Assembly: GCA_030524665.1 (NCBI GenBank)
Contig: JAUNGL010000016.1
Coordinates: forward strand, 1-36,613
Direction: 5' to 3'
DNA: 36,613 nt
Source: Lachnospiraceae bacterium
Lineage (GTDB): Bacteria; Bacillota; Clostridia; Lachnospirales; Lachnospiraceae
Below are positions 17,119 to 26,011 of the stretch, piece after piece (position 1 is the first letter of the stretch; each line of letters begins with the position of its first letter). Both the position numbers and the translations under genes were made by a program. A model generated the notes under the pieces. The model was not told where the DNA came from. It saw only the letters and a list, made by a program, of their open reading frames with translations, and ran no database searches.

Positions 17119-18216
17119 ATGAAACTTGGTATTGTAGGTTTACCGAATGTAGGAAAAAGTACATTATTTAATTCTTTGACGAAGGCAGGAGCAGAATCAG
17201 CGAACTATCCGTTCTGTACGATTGATCCGAATGTTGGTGTGGTAGCGGTACCGGATTTCAGGCTGAAGCTGCTGGCAGATCTTTATCATTCCGCAAAGGT
17301 GACTCCGGCAGTGATTGAGTTTGTGGATATCGCAGGTCTTGTAAAAGGTGCTTCCAAGGGTGAGGGGCTTGGCAACCAGTTTTTGGCGAATATCAGAGAA
17401 GTAGATGCAGTCGTTCATGTAGTACGCTGCTTTGAGGATCCGAATGTAGTACATGTTGACGGTTCGGTAGACCCGGCAAGAGATATTGAGACGATCAATC
17501 TGGAACTGATTTTCTCTGATCTGGAGATTCTGGAAAGAAGAATTGCCAAGACAACCCGTGCAGCCAGAAATGACAAGGCACAGGCGAAGGAACTGGAGCT
17601 TTTGCAGAAGCTGCAGAAGCATCTGGAGGATGGAAAGCTCGCCATCTCTTATAAAACAGACGATGAAGATGAACAGGAGTGGCTTGCAGGCTATAATTTG
17701 CTGACTGCGAAACCGGTGATCTTCGCTGCTAATGTAGCGGAGGATGATCTGGCAGATGACGGTGCTTCGAATCCGTATGTAACAGAGGTACGTGCGCTGG
17801 CATCCGAGAGCGGCAGTGAAGTGTTTGTGATTTGTGCGCAGATTGAGCAGGAGATTGCCGAGCTGGATGATGATGAGAAGCAGATGTTCCTCGAGGATCT
17901 CGGATTAAAAGAGTCAGGACTGGAGAAACTGATAAAAGCAAGCTATAGCCTGCTTGGACTTTTGAGTTATCTGACAGCAGGTGAGACAGAGACACGCGCC
18001 TGGACGATCAAGAAGGGAATGAAAGCGCCGCAGGCAGCCGGCAAGATTCACTCCGATTTTGAGCGTGGATTTATCCGTGCCGAGGTAGTCAACTATCAGG
18101 ATCTGCTGGACTGCGGTTCCTATACGGCAGCAAAAGAAAAAGGACTCGTCGGGCTGGAAGGAAAAGATTACGTCGTAAAAGACGGCGATGTGATTCTGTT
18201 CCGTTTCAATGTCTGA
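17119..18216 (+). CDS. ychF: Redox-regulated ATPase YchF (Obg/OLA1 family)
   Basis: A 365-aa P-loop NTPase of the Obg superfamily that prefers ATP to GTP and associates with ribosomes. The P-loop GLPNVGKST is at residues 7-15, switch II is DIAGLVKGASKGEGLGN, and an FAANVAED motif replaces NKxD, which fits the ATP preference. A coiled-coil insertion and a C-terminal TGS domain (DYVVKDGDVILFRFNV end) complete the usual architecture and length. ATG 17119 is chosen over the upstream in-frame ATG at 17041 because AGGAGA at 17104-17109 and homology both fit. Confidence 0.95.
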   Translation: MKLGIVGLPNVGKSTLFNSLTKAGAESANYPFCTIDPNVGVVAVPDFRLKLLADLYHSAKVTPAVIEFVDIAGLVKGASKGEGLGNQFLANIREVDAVVHVVRCFEDPNVVHVDGSVDPARDIETINLELIFSDLEILERRIAKTTRAARNDKAQAKELELLQKLQKHLEDGKLAISYKTDDEDEQEWLAGYNLLTAKPVIFAANVAEDDLADDGASNPYVTEVRALASESGSEVFVICAQIEQEIAELDDDEKQMFLEDLGLKESGLEKLIKASYSLLGLLSYLTAGETETRAWTIKKGMKAPQAAGKIHSDFERGFIRAEVVNYQDLLDCGSYTAAKEKGLVGLEGKDYVVKDGDVILFRFNV

Positions 18217-18489
18217 TTAGGATAATGGTACGGAAGAAATAAAAGTGTGGCATCAGGCAGTACGTATCATCCGGCAATCAATACAGTTTCTGAAAAAGGA
18301 CATGATGGCCTAGAAGAATTGGAAGCAACACCGGATAAAGCTCCAGAATACAAAAGAACGAATAGGGACACCGGATAAAGCTAAAAGATACAAGAGAACA
18401 AGATGGACACAGAATAAAGAAAAAGGTAAGAAAAGAACGGATGAGAAGGCAGGAGTGTGAAGGCAGGAAAATGGCAGCAGGAGGAGGAT
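18217..18489 (+). other. 273-base spacer between ychF and lgt
   Basis: I see no coding frame, clear promoter or terminator. The second half is A- and purine-rich and holds the imperfect 40-base repeat described at 18328-18420. Confidence 0.55.
18328..18420 (+). repeat. Imperfect 40-base tandem repeat before lgt
   Basis: ACACCGGATAAAGCT occurs at 18328-18342 and again at 18368-18382, and a degenerate third unit (GGACACAGAATAAAG) follows near 18404. Between them AATACAAAAGAAC and GATACAAGAGAAC also correspond. It resembles the repeat in the ychF leader. Confidence 0.65.
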
Positions 18490-19356
18490 ATGACAGGAAC
18501 CATACGTTTTCCGCATCTGGGAATTACGCTTCCCTATGTGATTAAATCGTTCAGCATTGGAGGATTTGAAATTGCCTGTTACGGTGTAGTACTGGCCTTT
18601 GCCATGGTTACGGGGCTTCTGATTGTGATGAGGCTGGCGGATTGTACCGGACAGAATGGAGATGACTATTTTGATTTTGGTCTGATCGCCATTGTGGTTT
18701 CTGTTATCTGTGCGCGAATCTACTATGTTGTATTTTCCTGGGATTATTACAGCAGTCATCTGTCTGAAATTGTGAATCTGCGTCAGGGAGGTCTTGCAAT
18801 TTACGGCGGAGTGATAGGCGGCATAGTCACAGCGGCAGTCTTCTGCAAGGTACGGGAGATGAATTATCTTCAGGTTCTGGATACGGCAGCGCCGGGGCTG
18901 GTATGGGGCCAGATGATCGGGCGGTGGGGAAATTTCTTCAACCGGGAGGCATTTGGTGATTACACGGACGGGCTTTTTGCGATGCAGCTTCCGGTCAGCG
19001 ATGTGAGATCCTATGAAATTACATCTAAAATGATGGAGCATTTGCAGAACATCGACGGGATAGAGTACATTCAGGTGCATCCTACCTTCCTCTACGAATC
19101 ACTTTGGAACCTTGGGGTATTTGTGATACTGCTCATTTTGCTTCTGAAGAAAAAAGAAAGTTCGAATGGGCAAGTGGTTTTCAGTTATCTATTGCTCTAC
19201 GGGGCAGGAAGATTCTGGATCGAAGCGCTCAGGACAGATCAGCTTCTTCTTCCGGGGACACAGATGCCCGTATCACAGCTCCTTTCAGGAGTTCTTGTTG
19301 TGGTAGCAGCGGCGCTTTTACTTGGAAGAAAACGCAGCAGGAATACACGCAGATAG
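18490..19356 (+). CDS. lgt: Prolipoprotein diacylglyceryl transferase
   Basis: A 288-aa polytopic membrane enzyme that moves diacylglycerol from phosphatidylglycerol onto the lipobox cysteine of prolipoproteins. The Lgt signature GRWGNFFNREAFG spans 144-156, containing the essential Arg, and GGLAIYGGVIGG and a C-terminal GAGRFWIEALRTDQ motif are present. About seven membrane segments are visible. ATG 18490 follows a strong AGGAGGAGG run and gives the usual N-terminus (RFPHLG..SFSIGGFEIACYG); the GTG at 18457 adds residues with no match. The Spo0E-like gene follows 86 bases later. Confidence 0.94.
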   Translation: MTGTIRFPHLGITLPYVIKSFSIGGFEIACYGVVLAFAMVTGLLIVMRLADCTGQNGDDYFDFGLIAIVVSVICARIYYVVFSWDYYSSHLSEIVNLRQGGLAIYGGVIGGIVTAAVFCKVREMNYLQVLDTAAPGLVWGQMIGRWGNFFNREAFGDYTDGLFAMQLPVSDVRSYEITSKMMEHLQNIDGIEYIQVHPTFLYESLWNLGVFVILLILLLKKKESSNGQVVFSYLLLYGAGRFWIEALRTDQLLLPGTQMPVSQLLSGVLVVVAAALLLGRKRSRNTRR

Positions 19357-19442
19357 TTTGAAACGATGAAGGCAATTGAAGTGCGGGAATCGGAGAGACA
19401 GCAGAAATACGGACATTTTAACAGAAACGAAAGGGTAAAGCT

Positions 19443-19589
19443 ATGACAGGCAAAGAAGCACTGAGAGAAAAGATTGAAACGGAACGGAAGAAACTGAACC
19501 GGATGCTGGAAGAAGGAAGCTCTGCCGAGGATGCCTATCATCAGAGTGCAGTGCTGGACAGGTTGATCGAAGAGTATATCAGCTTGTGA
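19443..19589 (+). CDS. Spo0E-like aspartyl-phosphatase family protein
   Basis: A 48-aa protein. It consists of two predicted helices: LREKIETERKKLNRML, a turn (EEGSSAED), then HQSAVLDRLIEEYISL. The SxxLDxLI core is the Spo0E signature; Spo0E proteins dephosphorylate Spo0A~P and delay sporulation. GAAAGGG about 10 bases before the ATG is a usable ribosome site. In this family the usual core is SQELD; here it is SAVLD, with the Leu-Asp pair kept. A terminator follows at 19664-19703. Its function here is inferred from family membership; confidence in the gene itself is high. Confidence 0.8.
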   Translation: MTGKEALREKIETERKKLNRMLEEGSSAEDAYHQSAVLDRLIEEYISL

Positions 19590-19663
19590 GAAAAAGTATA
19601 CGTAAGATAAAACAGGAATAAATGAAGTTCAGGAAAAGAATAGAAGTATATAAAATTAACGAT

Positions 19664-19703
19664 AAGGACTGTTGTCTCAAAAGGCAATGGTTCTTATTTT
19701 ATT
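19664..19703 (+). terminator. Terminator between the Spo0E-like gene and mraZ
   Basis: A 13-bp stem (19664-19676 with 19683-19695, four G-U pairs, 6-base loop) is followed by ATTTTATT. A-rich bases upstream mirror the T-rich tail, so it could work on both strands. It isolates the dcw cluster. Confidence 0.7.
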
Positions 19704-19774
19704 GGATTTTTCGCACTTAAACATGCATTTATATTATTAGAAAAAAATGGAAATGATTTTTTTCTATTTAGTAC

Positions 19775-19806
19775 TTGTATTTTACGGTAATTTACGTTAT
19801 TATAAT
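19775..19806 (+). promoter_or_regulatory. Promoter of the mraZ-led division cluster
   Basis: TTGTAT (19775-19780) with a 17-base spacer to TATTAT (19798-19803), or the overlapping perfect TATAAT (19801-19806) with a poor -35. Either register places the transcription start within the MraZ repeats, where the protein can repress it. Confidence 0.7.
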
Positions 19807-19810
19807 GTTC

Positions 19811-19846
19811 AAGTGGTAGAAAGTGGTGAGATGTGGTGGAAAAGTG
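19811..19846 (+). promoter_or_regulatory. MraZ operator: four direct repeats
   Basis: AAGTGG at 19811, AAGTGG at 19821, ATGTGG at 19831 and AAGTGG at 19842 recur with a 10-11 base period. This phased GTGG array matches the direct-repeat operators described for MraZ upstream of its own gene in several bacteria. The repeats lie at the expected transcription start, consistent with autorepression of the cluster. Confidence 0.88.
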
Positions 19847-19918
19847 GGGCGAAAGGGTAGCGCTTATACAGACCGCATCGGAAATACACCCGACAGCAGC
19901 CGGAAGAAGGTGTGTCAT

Positions 19919-20350
19919 ATGTTTATGGGCGAGTACAATCATACGATTGACACCAAAGGCAGACTGATAATCCCTTCGAAGTTCAGAGACCAGTTAGGTG
20001 ATGAATTCATTGTGACAAAGGGATTGGATGGATGCCTGTTTGCATTTCCCAAAAACGAATGGCAGATATTCGAAGAGAAGCTGCGTGCCCTGCCACTGAG
20101 TCAAAAGAACGCCAGAAAGTTCACGCGTTTCTTTGTGTCAGGAGCTTCCACATGTGAACTGGACAAGCAGGGGAGAATTCTTTTACCGCAGACGCTGAGA
20201 GAATTTGCGGGTCTGGAAAAGGATGTGGTACTGGCAGGTAACCTGAACCGCGTTGAGATCTGGAGCAAAGCGAGCTGGGCAGAAAACAATGCTTATGATG
20301 ATATGGACGATATCGCAGAACAAATGACGGATTTAGGTTTAGACATATAA
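19919..20350 (+). CDS. mraZ: Transcriptional regulator MraZ
   Basis: A 143-aa protein with two AbrB-like SpoVT half-repeats, each carrying the DxxGR motif (DTKGRLIIP near residue 14, DKQGRILLP near 86). It forms ring oligomers and binds the GTGG direct repeats upstream of its own gene to control the dcw cluster. The start giving [11 protein letters not shown] matches the family; upstream in-frame codons run through the operator. rsmH follows after 16 bases, the conserved order. Confidence 0.96.
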   Translation: MFMGEYNHTIDTKGRLIIPSKFRDQLGDEFIVTKGLDGCLFAFPKNEWQIFEEKLRALPLSQKNARKFTRFFVSGASTCELDKQGRILLPQTLREFAGLEKDVVLAGNLNRVEIWSKASWAENNAYDDMDDIAEQMTDLGLDI

Positions 20351-20366
20351 CCTTAGGGAGGATTGT

Positions 20367-21311
20367 ATGGAATTCAGACACAAATCTGTACTTTTGGAAG
20401 AGAGCATTGACGCACTGAAAATCAGGCCGGACGGTATCTATGTGGACGGAACGCTCGGAGGCGGAGGTCATTCACTGGAGATATGCAGACGTCTGTCAGA
20501 GAAAGGCAGGCTGATCGGCATAGATCAGGATGCAGCGGCGATTGAGGCGGCGGGCAGACGCTTAGGGGAGTTTGAAGATAGAGTCACGATTGTTCGCAGC
20601 AACTACTGCAACATGAGAGAGGAACTCAGGAAACTAGGTATTACTTTTGTAGATGGAGTCATTTTGGATCTGGGGGTCTCCTCCTACCAGCTTGACACGG
20701 CTGACCGCGGCTTCACTTACAGAGAGGATGCACCGCTTGACATGCGTATGGACCAGCGGCAGTCTCTCACGGCAAAGGATATCGTGAATGGATACAGCGA
20801 GATGGAGCTTTACCGCATCATCCGCGACTATGGGGAAGAGAAATTCGCGAAGAACATTGCCAAGCATATCGTAAGTGCACGTCAGGAAAAAACATTGGAA
20901 ACGACTGGGGAGTTAATTCATGTGATAAAGGCGGCCATACCGATGAAAGTTCGGGCAGTTGGAGGACACCCGGCCAAAAAGACCTTTCAGGCAATCCGGA
21001 TTGAACTGAACCGGGAACTGGAAGTTCTGGAGAATTCGCTGGAAGACATGGTGGATCTTCTGGGAGACGGAGGGCGTATCTGTGTGATTACGTTTCACTC
21101 TCTGGAGGACCGGATTGTGAAGAACATTTTCAAAAAATGTGAGAATCCATGTACCTGTCCGAAAGAATTTCCGGTTTGTGTCTGCGGAAAGAAGCCGAAA
21201 GGACATGTAGTAACGAGAAAGCCGGTAATTCCGGGTGCGGAAGAACTGGAAGAAAACCCAAGAGCAAAAAGTTCAAAGCTACGAGTCTTTGAACGTGAAA
21301 TACATATATAG
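20367..21311 (+). CDS. rsmH: 16S rRNA (cytosine-1402-N4) methyltransferase RsmH
   Basis: A 314-aa SAM-dependent methyltransferase acting on C1402 in the ribosomal decoding centre. Motifs are GTLGGGGHS (28-36, SAM binding), [23 protein letters not shown] and [13 protein letters not shown] four-cysteine cluster near the end ([16 protein letters not shown]) is common in clostridial members. AGGGAGG 6-12 bases upstream fixes the start. Second gene of the dcw cluster, followed by ftsL after 16 bases. Confidence 0.96.
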   Translation: MEFRHKSVLLEESIDALKIRPDGIYVDGTLGGGGHSLEICRRLSEKGRLIGIDQDAAAIEAAGRRLGEFEDRVTIVRSNYCNMREELRKLGITFVDGVILDLGVSSYQLDTADRGFTYREDAPLDMRMDQRQSLTAKDIVNGYSEMELYRIIRDYGEEKFAKNIAKHIVSARQEKTLETTGELIHVIKAAIPMKVRAVGGHPAKKTFQAIRIELNRELEVLENSLEDMVDLLGDGGRICVITFHSLEDRIVKNIFKKCENPCTCPKEFPVCVCGKKPKGHVVTRKPVIPGAEELEENPRAKSSKLRVFEREIHI

Positions 21312-21327
21312 TCAGGAGAACAGGAAA

Positions 21328-21834
21328 ATGGCCAGAGTAGAAAACAGAGGCGGCAGTGTCCGCAACCAGTACAGGAGAACAGAGAATCGGGGAGTTTCCG
21401 CTTATGTGGACGGTTCCGCAGTGCGCAAGCTGCAGACGGCACCTCGTGAGGAACAGACCAGAAAGACTCCGTCTACCAGCCAGGCTACGAAGAAGAATCG
21501 TGAGCGTGCGCTCCAGATGAATATGGGATATGTATTATTTCTGACAGCGGCAGCGATTATCATGGTATTTATGTGTGTGAATTATCTGAAGCTGCAGTCC
21601 AAAAGCATCAAGCTTGGGAAAGAAGTAACAGCTCTTGAGACGACACTGGATGCTGCACGTCTGGAAAACGATTCAGATTACAATCGGATTATGACAAATA
21701 TCGACATGGAGCATGTGAAGGATGTTGCAATGAACAAGCTTGGTATGATTTATGCAAAGAAGGGACAGATTGTGACGTACAGCCAGAAGGACAGTGACTA
21801 TGTACGTCAGTATCAGGAAGTACCCGAAGAGTAG
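21328..21834 (+). CDS. ftsL: FtsL-like cell division protein
   Basis: A 168-aa single-pass membrane protein. Residues 1-65 are basic and cytoplasmic, one helix lies at about 67-88 (YVLFLTAAAIIMVFMCVNYL), and a coiled coil follows (about 90-130: LKLQSKSIKLGKEVTALETTL) before a short extracellular tail. Position between rsmH and the first PBP and this topology identify FtsL, although its sequence is poorly conserved. It should join DivIC and DivIB (encoded at 32681) in the divisome and recruit FtsW and FtsI. ATG 21328 follows AGGAGA; the longer frame overlaps rsmH. Confidence 0.85.
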   Translation: MARVENRGGSVRNQYRRTENRGVSAYVDGSAVRKLQTAPREEQTRKTPSTSQATKKNRERALQMNMGYVLFLTAAAIIMVFMCVNYLKLQSKSIKLGKEVTALETTLDAARLENDSDYNRIMTNIDMEHVKDVAMNKLGMIYAKKGQIVTYSQKDSDYVRQYQEVPEE

Positions 21835-21842
21835 GTGAACAA

Positions 21843-24131
21843 TTGGCCAAAGGAAACAATACAAAAAAAGAACGAAGATTTACAAAAAAAATGCAAATAA
21901 AGCTTCTGGCTGTATTTGCATTCATTTTATTTATTCTGGTGATACTGCTGCTGCGGATTGCCCACATCAATGTCAAGAGCGGGAAGCGCTATGCGAAGCA
22001 GGTGCTTTCACAGGAAAATTATGACAGCAAGACGCTTTACAGCAGGCGTGGGGAGATTCAGGATAAGAACGGACGGCTTCTGGCATACAGTGAGAAACAG
22101 TATGACGTTGTGCTTGACTGTTACGCTGTGAATCTGCATGAGGATGAAGAAAAGTATGATGAATACGTAGATGCCACGGCAGAGGTTCTGGAAGAAGTTT
22201 TCGATCTTGATAAGTCTGAGATCAAGGATATTATCAAGGATGAAAAGAAGAAATACAGCCAGTATCAGGTAGTGCTGGAGAATATCACGGAAGATCAGAA
22301 GGATGAATATGAGGAATATGTTTCGCTTGATGAGGACAGGGAGCTCTCCGATGAAGAACGGCGGAAGCTGGAAAAGGTAACAGGTATCTGGTTCGAAGAG
22401 ACTTTTGTGCGGAAATATCCGATGAACAGTCTCGCAAGCAACGTGATCGGCTTCTCAAATGAAGTAGGTGACGGTATCTGTGGTCTGGAATCGTATTATG
22501 ATGAAATGCTGAAGGGAACTGACGGAAGAGTGTTCGGATATCTGAATGAAAATCAGGAATATCAGAAACGGACAATTGCTCCTCAGAATGGTTACACTCT
22601 GCAGTCTACGATTGATGTGAATATCCAGCAGATTATTGAAAAATACATTGCTGAGTTTGATGAAGAATACGGTACGGATCACGATGACGGAACTGCGAAG
22701 CACGGTGCGAAAACGGTTGGTGTTGTAGCAATGGATCCGAACTCCGGAGCAATTCTCGGGATGGCGACGAATTCTTCTTTTGATTTGAATGATCCATATG
22801 ACTTGACTGCATGGTATACTCCGTCTGAACTGAAAGCTATGACAAATGAGGAATATGTAGAAGCATTGAATGGCATGTGGAAGAATTTCTGCGTGACGGA
22901 TGGTTTCGAACCAGGTTCCACTGTAAAGCCCATTACCGTTGCGTCAGCGCTTGAGTGCGGTGCCATTACGACAGAGACACCATTTTACTGTGATGGCGGA
23001 GAATTAGTAACGGATACGACCATTCACTGTGACAATGTTTACGGACATGGTGAGGAAACTCTTGCGGATGCAATCAAGAATTCCTGCAACGATGCGCTGA
23101 TGGCGATCGGTCGTGCTATGGGTGTCAGCCGTTTTGTAGAGTATCAGGCATTATTCAACTTTGGTAAGATTACGGGAATTGATCTTCCGAATGAGGCGAC
23201 CGGAGCAGTTTATACACAGAAAGGAATGAATGAAGTAGAGCTTGCGACCTGTTCCTTCGGACAGGGCTTTACGTGTACGATGGTGCAGGAGATTGCAGCA
23301 TTCTGTTCCGTCGTGAATGGTGGATACTATTACCAGCCGCATGTAGTGGACAAGATTCTGGATGAGGATGGGAAGGTAATCCGAAGTATGGACAGCCTTT
23401 TGCTGAAGCAGACGATATCTGCGGATGTTTCGGAGACGCTTAAGGGCTATCTGGAGAATGCGGTAAAAAATGGTACCGGAAGGAAGTCACAGGTGCCGGG
23501 GTACCGGACCGGCGGAAAAACGGGAACTGCTGAGAAGATTAATCCGGAAACAGGAAAACGGTGGGCAGGTAAATACCTGGTTTCCTTCATCGGCGCAGCG
23601 CCGATCAACGATCCTGAGATTGTAATCTATGTAATTGTGGATGAGCCGAACGTTGCGGATCAGGCGGTCAGCACGTATGCACAGACGATTTTCCGTAAGA
23701 TTGCAACGGAAGTACTTCCATATATGAATATTTATCCGACTGAGGAAGTGACGGATGAATTGCTGAATCTGCTGGGTCTCAGCCGCTCGGACATTGTAGA
23801 GGATACGAAGCAAACGTTCGATGCGATGGATTCCTACGGCAATTACCATACGAGAGTTTATGTCAATGAAGCTGGCGTGGTTGTGGCCTCAGACGGGACT
23901 CCGATTGAGGGGGCCTATGTGCGTGACGACGGTACAGTTGTGGATGCTTATGCGAATGAAGTCGGAGTAGTGGAAGGACAGTCGCAGACGGTGGATAAGA
24001 CACTGGACCCGAAGGTAGATAATCCTGATATGGCAACACCGCCCGCGGAGGATACTGGTGATCCGGAGGATTCCGCCGTATGGGATGCAGCAGCCAATCC
24101 TGCTGAAATGGACGATCAGGAGGCAGACTGA
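21843..24131 (+). CDS. Class B penicillin-binding protein (FtsI/PBP2-like) with C-terminal extension
   Basis: A 762-aa division transpeptidase that cross-links septal peptidoglycan. A basic N-terminus and membrane helix (about 18-40) precede the pedestal domain and the transpeptidase domain with STVK (359-362, nucleophile Ser359), SCN (414-416) and KTGT (559-562). About 130 residues follow that are neither PASTA nor another domain I know; residues 674-713 match the C-terminus of DivIB (FtsQ) from this cluster. The start is TTG 21843 with AGGTGA just upstream; no better codon precedes the membrane helix. It is followed by a terminator-like hairpin and a second PBP gene. Confidence 0.93.
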   Translation: MAKGNNTKKERRFTKKMQIKLLAVFAFILFILVILLLRIAHINVKSGKRYAKQVLSQENYDSKTLYSRRGEIQDKNGRLLAYSEKQYDVVLDCYAVNLHEDEEKYDEYVDATAEVLEEVFDLDKSEIKDIIKDEKKKYSQYQVVLENITEDQKDEYEEYVSLDEDRELSDEERRKLEKVTGIWFEETFVRKYPMNSLASNVIGFSNEVGDGICGLESYYDEMLKGTDGRVFGYLNENQEYQKRTIAPQNGYTLQSTIDVNIQQIIEKYIAEFDEEYGTDHDDGTAKHGAKTVGVVAMDPNSGAILGMATNSSFDLNDPYDLTAWYTPSELKAMTNEEYVEALNGMWKNFCVTDGFEPGSTVKPITVASALECGAITTETPFYCDGGELVTDTTIHCDNVYGHGEETLADAIKNSCNDALMAIGRAMGVSRFVEYQALFNFGKITGIDLPNEATGAVYTQKGMNEVELATCSFGQGFTCTMVQEIAAFCSVVNGGYYYQPHVVDKILDEDGKVIRSMDSLLLKQTISADVSETLKGYLENAVKNGTGRKSQVPGYRTGGKTGTAEKINPETGKRWAGKYLVSFIGAAPINDPEIVIYVIVDEPNVADQAVSTYAQTIFRKIATEVLPYMNIYPTEEVTDELLNLLGLSRSDIVEDTKQTFDAMDSYGNYHTRVYVNEAGVVVASDGTPIEGAYVRDDGTVVDAYANEVGVVEGQSQTVDKTLDPKVDNPDMATPPAEDTGDPEDSAVWDAAANPAEMDDQEAD

Positions 24132-24165
24132 TGCTATAAGGCCGGAGAAACAGAAAATCTGACAT

Positions 24166-24215
24166 AACCTCATAAAAGCGGTAATACACTGTATTAAAGC
24201 TTTTATGAGGTTTTT
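24166..24215 (+). terminator. Terminator-like hairpin that overlaps the next ribosome site
   Basis: A 14-base arm at 24166-24179 pairs perfectly with 24199-24212, the loop contains a further AATAC/GTATT pairing, and TTTTT follows (24211-24215). The 3' arm includes ATGAGG (24205-24210), the only Shine-Dalgarno sequence for the gene starting at 24218. If folded, the hairpin would both stop transcription and hide that site. Confidence 0.8.
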
Positions 24216-24217
24216 CT

Positions 24218-25963
24218 ATGCAGAAAACAAGGAGCTTTCACAGGAAAAAGACCGTGGTAATCTTCCTGTTCTGCTTTGCTGCACTTGTAGGACTCGGTGG
24301 GAGGCTGGCGGCGCTGATGGTGGCGGATTCGGAGTATTACGCAACGCTTGCTCAGGATCTGCATGAGCGTGAGAGAACAATCAAGGCGGCACGCGGGAGA
24401 ATTCTGGACCGGAACGGTACCGTACTGGCCGATAACCGGACGGTATGTACGGTGTCGGTGATCCACAATCAGATCGAGGATGCGGAGCAGGTGATTGAGG
24501 TCCTGTGCAGAGAGCTTGAGATGGAAGAGGAGACCGTCCGGAAGCGCGTGGAAAAGGTCAGTTCGATTGAGCGGATTGCGAAAAATGTCGAGAAGGAAAA
24601 GGGTGACAGAATTAGAAACTACGAGCTTGCGGGAGTGAAGGTAGATGAGGATTACAGACGGTATTATCCTTTTGGAAGTATGGCGTCCAAGGTGCTCGGA
24701 TTCACAGGCGGTGATAATCAGGGGATCATTGGGCTGGAAGTGAAGTATGAGGATGTTCTGGAGGGAATACCGGGGAAAATCCTGACACTCACAGATGCAA
24801 GGGGAGTAGAACTGGAGGATACGGGCGAGAGCAGGCAGGAGCCTGTGGATGGAAATGATCTGTGTATCAGCCTTGATTACAATATCCAGCAATATGTGGA
24901 GCAGGCGGCTTACAAGGTGATGGAACAAAAGGAGGCGGACAGCGTATCCATCATTATCATGAACCCGCAGAACGGTGAAATCTATGCAATGACCAATGTG
25001 CCGGAGTTTGACCTGAATGACCCGTATACCCTGCAGAGTGGGAATGATGGACTGGCAGGAGAGGAGCTTCAGGATGCACTGAACCGCATGTGGAGAAATG
25101 GGTGCATTAATGATACGTATGAGCCAGGCTCCACATTTAAGGTGATCACAGCATCAGCTGGTTTGGAGGCCGGTGTAGTCTCACTGAACGATCAGTTTTC
25201 CTGTCCAGGCTTCAAGATTGTGGAGGACCGGAGAATCCGTTGTCATAAAGTAGGGGGACACGGTGGTGAGACATTCGTACAGGCGACGCAGAATTCCTGC
25301 AACCCGGTTTTTATCGAAGTCGGACTGAGACTCGGCGTGGAACGGTATTTTGAGTATTTTCGCCAGTTTGGGTTGAATGAAAAGACCGGAATTGATTTGC
25401 CGGGAGAGGCGGCCACGATCATGCACAAACAGGAAAACGTAGGTCTGGTAGAATTGGCTACGATATCATTCGGACAGTCCTTCCAGATCACCCCGGTACA
25501 GCTTGCGACGACGATCAGTTCTCTGATCAATGGAGGTATACGTGTAATGCCGCATTTCGGTGTACGGGTAAAATCACGTGACGGGACACTTCTGAAGGTG
25601 TACCAGTATGAACAGGAGAGAAGAATTCTCTCGGAAGAGACTTCTGAGACAGTGCGGTACCTGCTGGAGCAGGTAGTCGACGGCGGGGGCGGGAAAAATG
25701 CCTATATCGAAGGATACAGGATCGGGGGAAAGACGGCAACTTCTGAGACTCTTCCGAGAAGTGCTAACAAATATATTTCTTCCTTTGTCGGTTTCACTCC
25801 GGCAGATGATCCGCAGGTACTTGGATTGTGTGTGATCAACAATCCGCAGGGCGTATATTATGGCGGAACAATCGCGGCGCCTGTAATCCGTGAGATATTC
25901 CAGAACATCCTGCCGTATCTGGGAATTGAGCGGGCAGAGGTGGAAAGCGAGACAGAAAGTTAA
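24218..25963 (+). CDS. Class B penicillin-binding protein, SpoVD-like
   Basis: A 581-aa membrane transpeptidase with an N-terminal membrane helix (about 12-33), a dimerisation/pedestal region beginning with ARGRILDRNG, and catalytic motifs STFK (305-308, Ser305), SCN (360-362) and KTAT (505-508). The third motif is KTA where most class B PBPs have KTG. No PASTA domain is present, unlike Bacillus SpoVD. As a paralogue beside the division PBP in a probable spore-former, it may act in spore cortex synthesis; this role is inferred. Expression is likely set apart by the hairpin directly upstream. ATG 24218 lies 2 bases after the U-run. Confidence 0.9.
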   Translation: MQKTRSFHRKKTVVIFLFCFAALVGLGGRLAALMVADSEYYATLAQDLHERERTIKAARGRILDRNGTVLADNRTVCTVSVIHNQIEDAEQVIEVLCRELEMEEETVRKRVEKVSSIERIAKNVEKEKGDRIRNYELAGVKVDEDYRRYYPFGSMASKVLGFTGGDNQGIIGLEVKYEDVLEGIPGKILTLTDARGVELEDTGESRQEPVDGNDLCISLDYNIQQYVEQAAYKVMEQKEADSVSIIIMNPQNGEIYAMTNVPEFDLNDPYTLQSGNDGLAGEELQDALNRMWRNGCINDTYEPGSTFKVITASAGLEAGVVSLNDQFSCPGFKIVEDRRIRCHKVGGHGGETFVQATQNSCNPVFIEVGLRLGVERYFEYFRQFGLNEKTGIDLPGEAATIMHKQENVGLVELATISFGQSFQITPVQLATTISSLINGGIRVMPHFGVRVKSRDGTLLKVYQYEQERRILSEETSETVRYLLEQVVDGGGGKNAYIEGYRIGGKTATSETLPRSANKYISSFVGFTPADDPQVLGLCVINNPQGVYYGGTIAAPVIREIFQNILPYLGIERAEVESETES

Positions 25964-25982
25964 ACAAAAAATGGGAAAGAGG

Positions 25983-26011
25983 TTGAATAATCAAACCAAA
26001 CGAATTATACT
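25983..26011 (+). promoter_or_regulatory. Promoter of mraY-murD-ftsW-murA
   Basis: TTGAAT (25983-25988), a 17-base spacer and TATACT (26006-26011) lie 90 bases before mraY. With the hairpin upstream of the SpoVD-like gene, this gives the second half of the cluster its own transcription. Confidence 0.75.

Larger units (their letters stand above)
19590..19918 (+). other. 329-base control region before mraZ
   Basis: It holds the terminator after the Spo0E-like gene (19664-19703), an AT-rich stretch, the mraZ promoter (19775-19806) and the four-repeat MraZ operator (19811-19846). No gene is visible: an in-frame upstream start at 19823 would extend mraZ through the operator and is not credible. 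Confidence 0.75.

Noticed and set aside
24160-24200. Sigma-E-type promoter within the hairpin before the SpoVD-like gene
   Set aside because: Only the -10-like AATACACT fits; no matching -35 sequence at the right spacing, so it is not listed as a feature.
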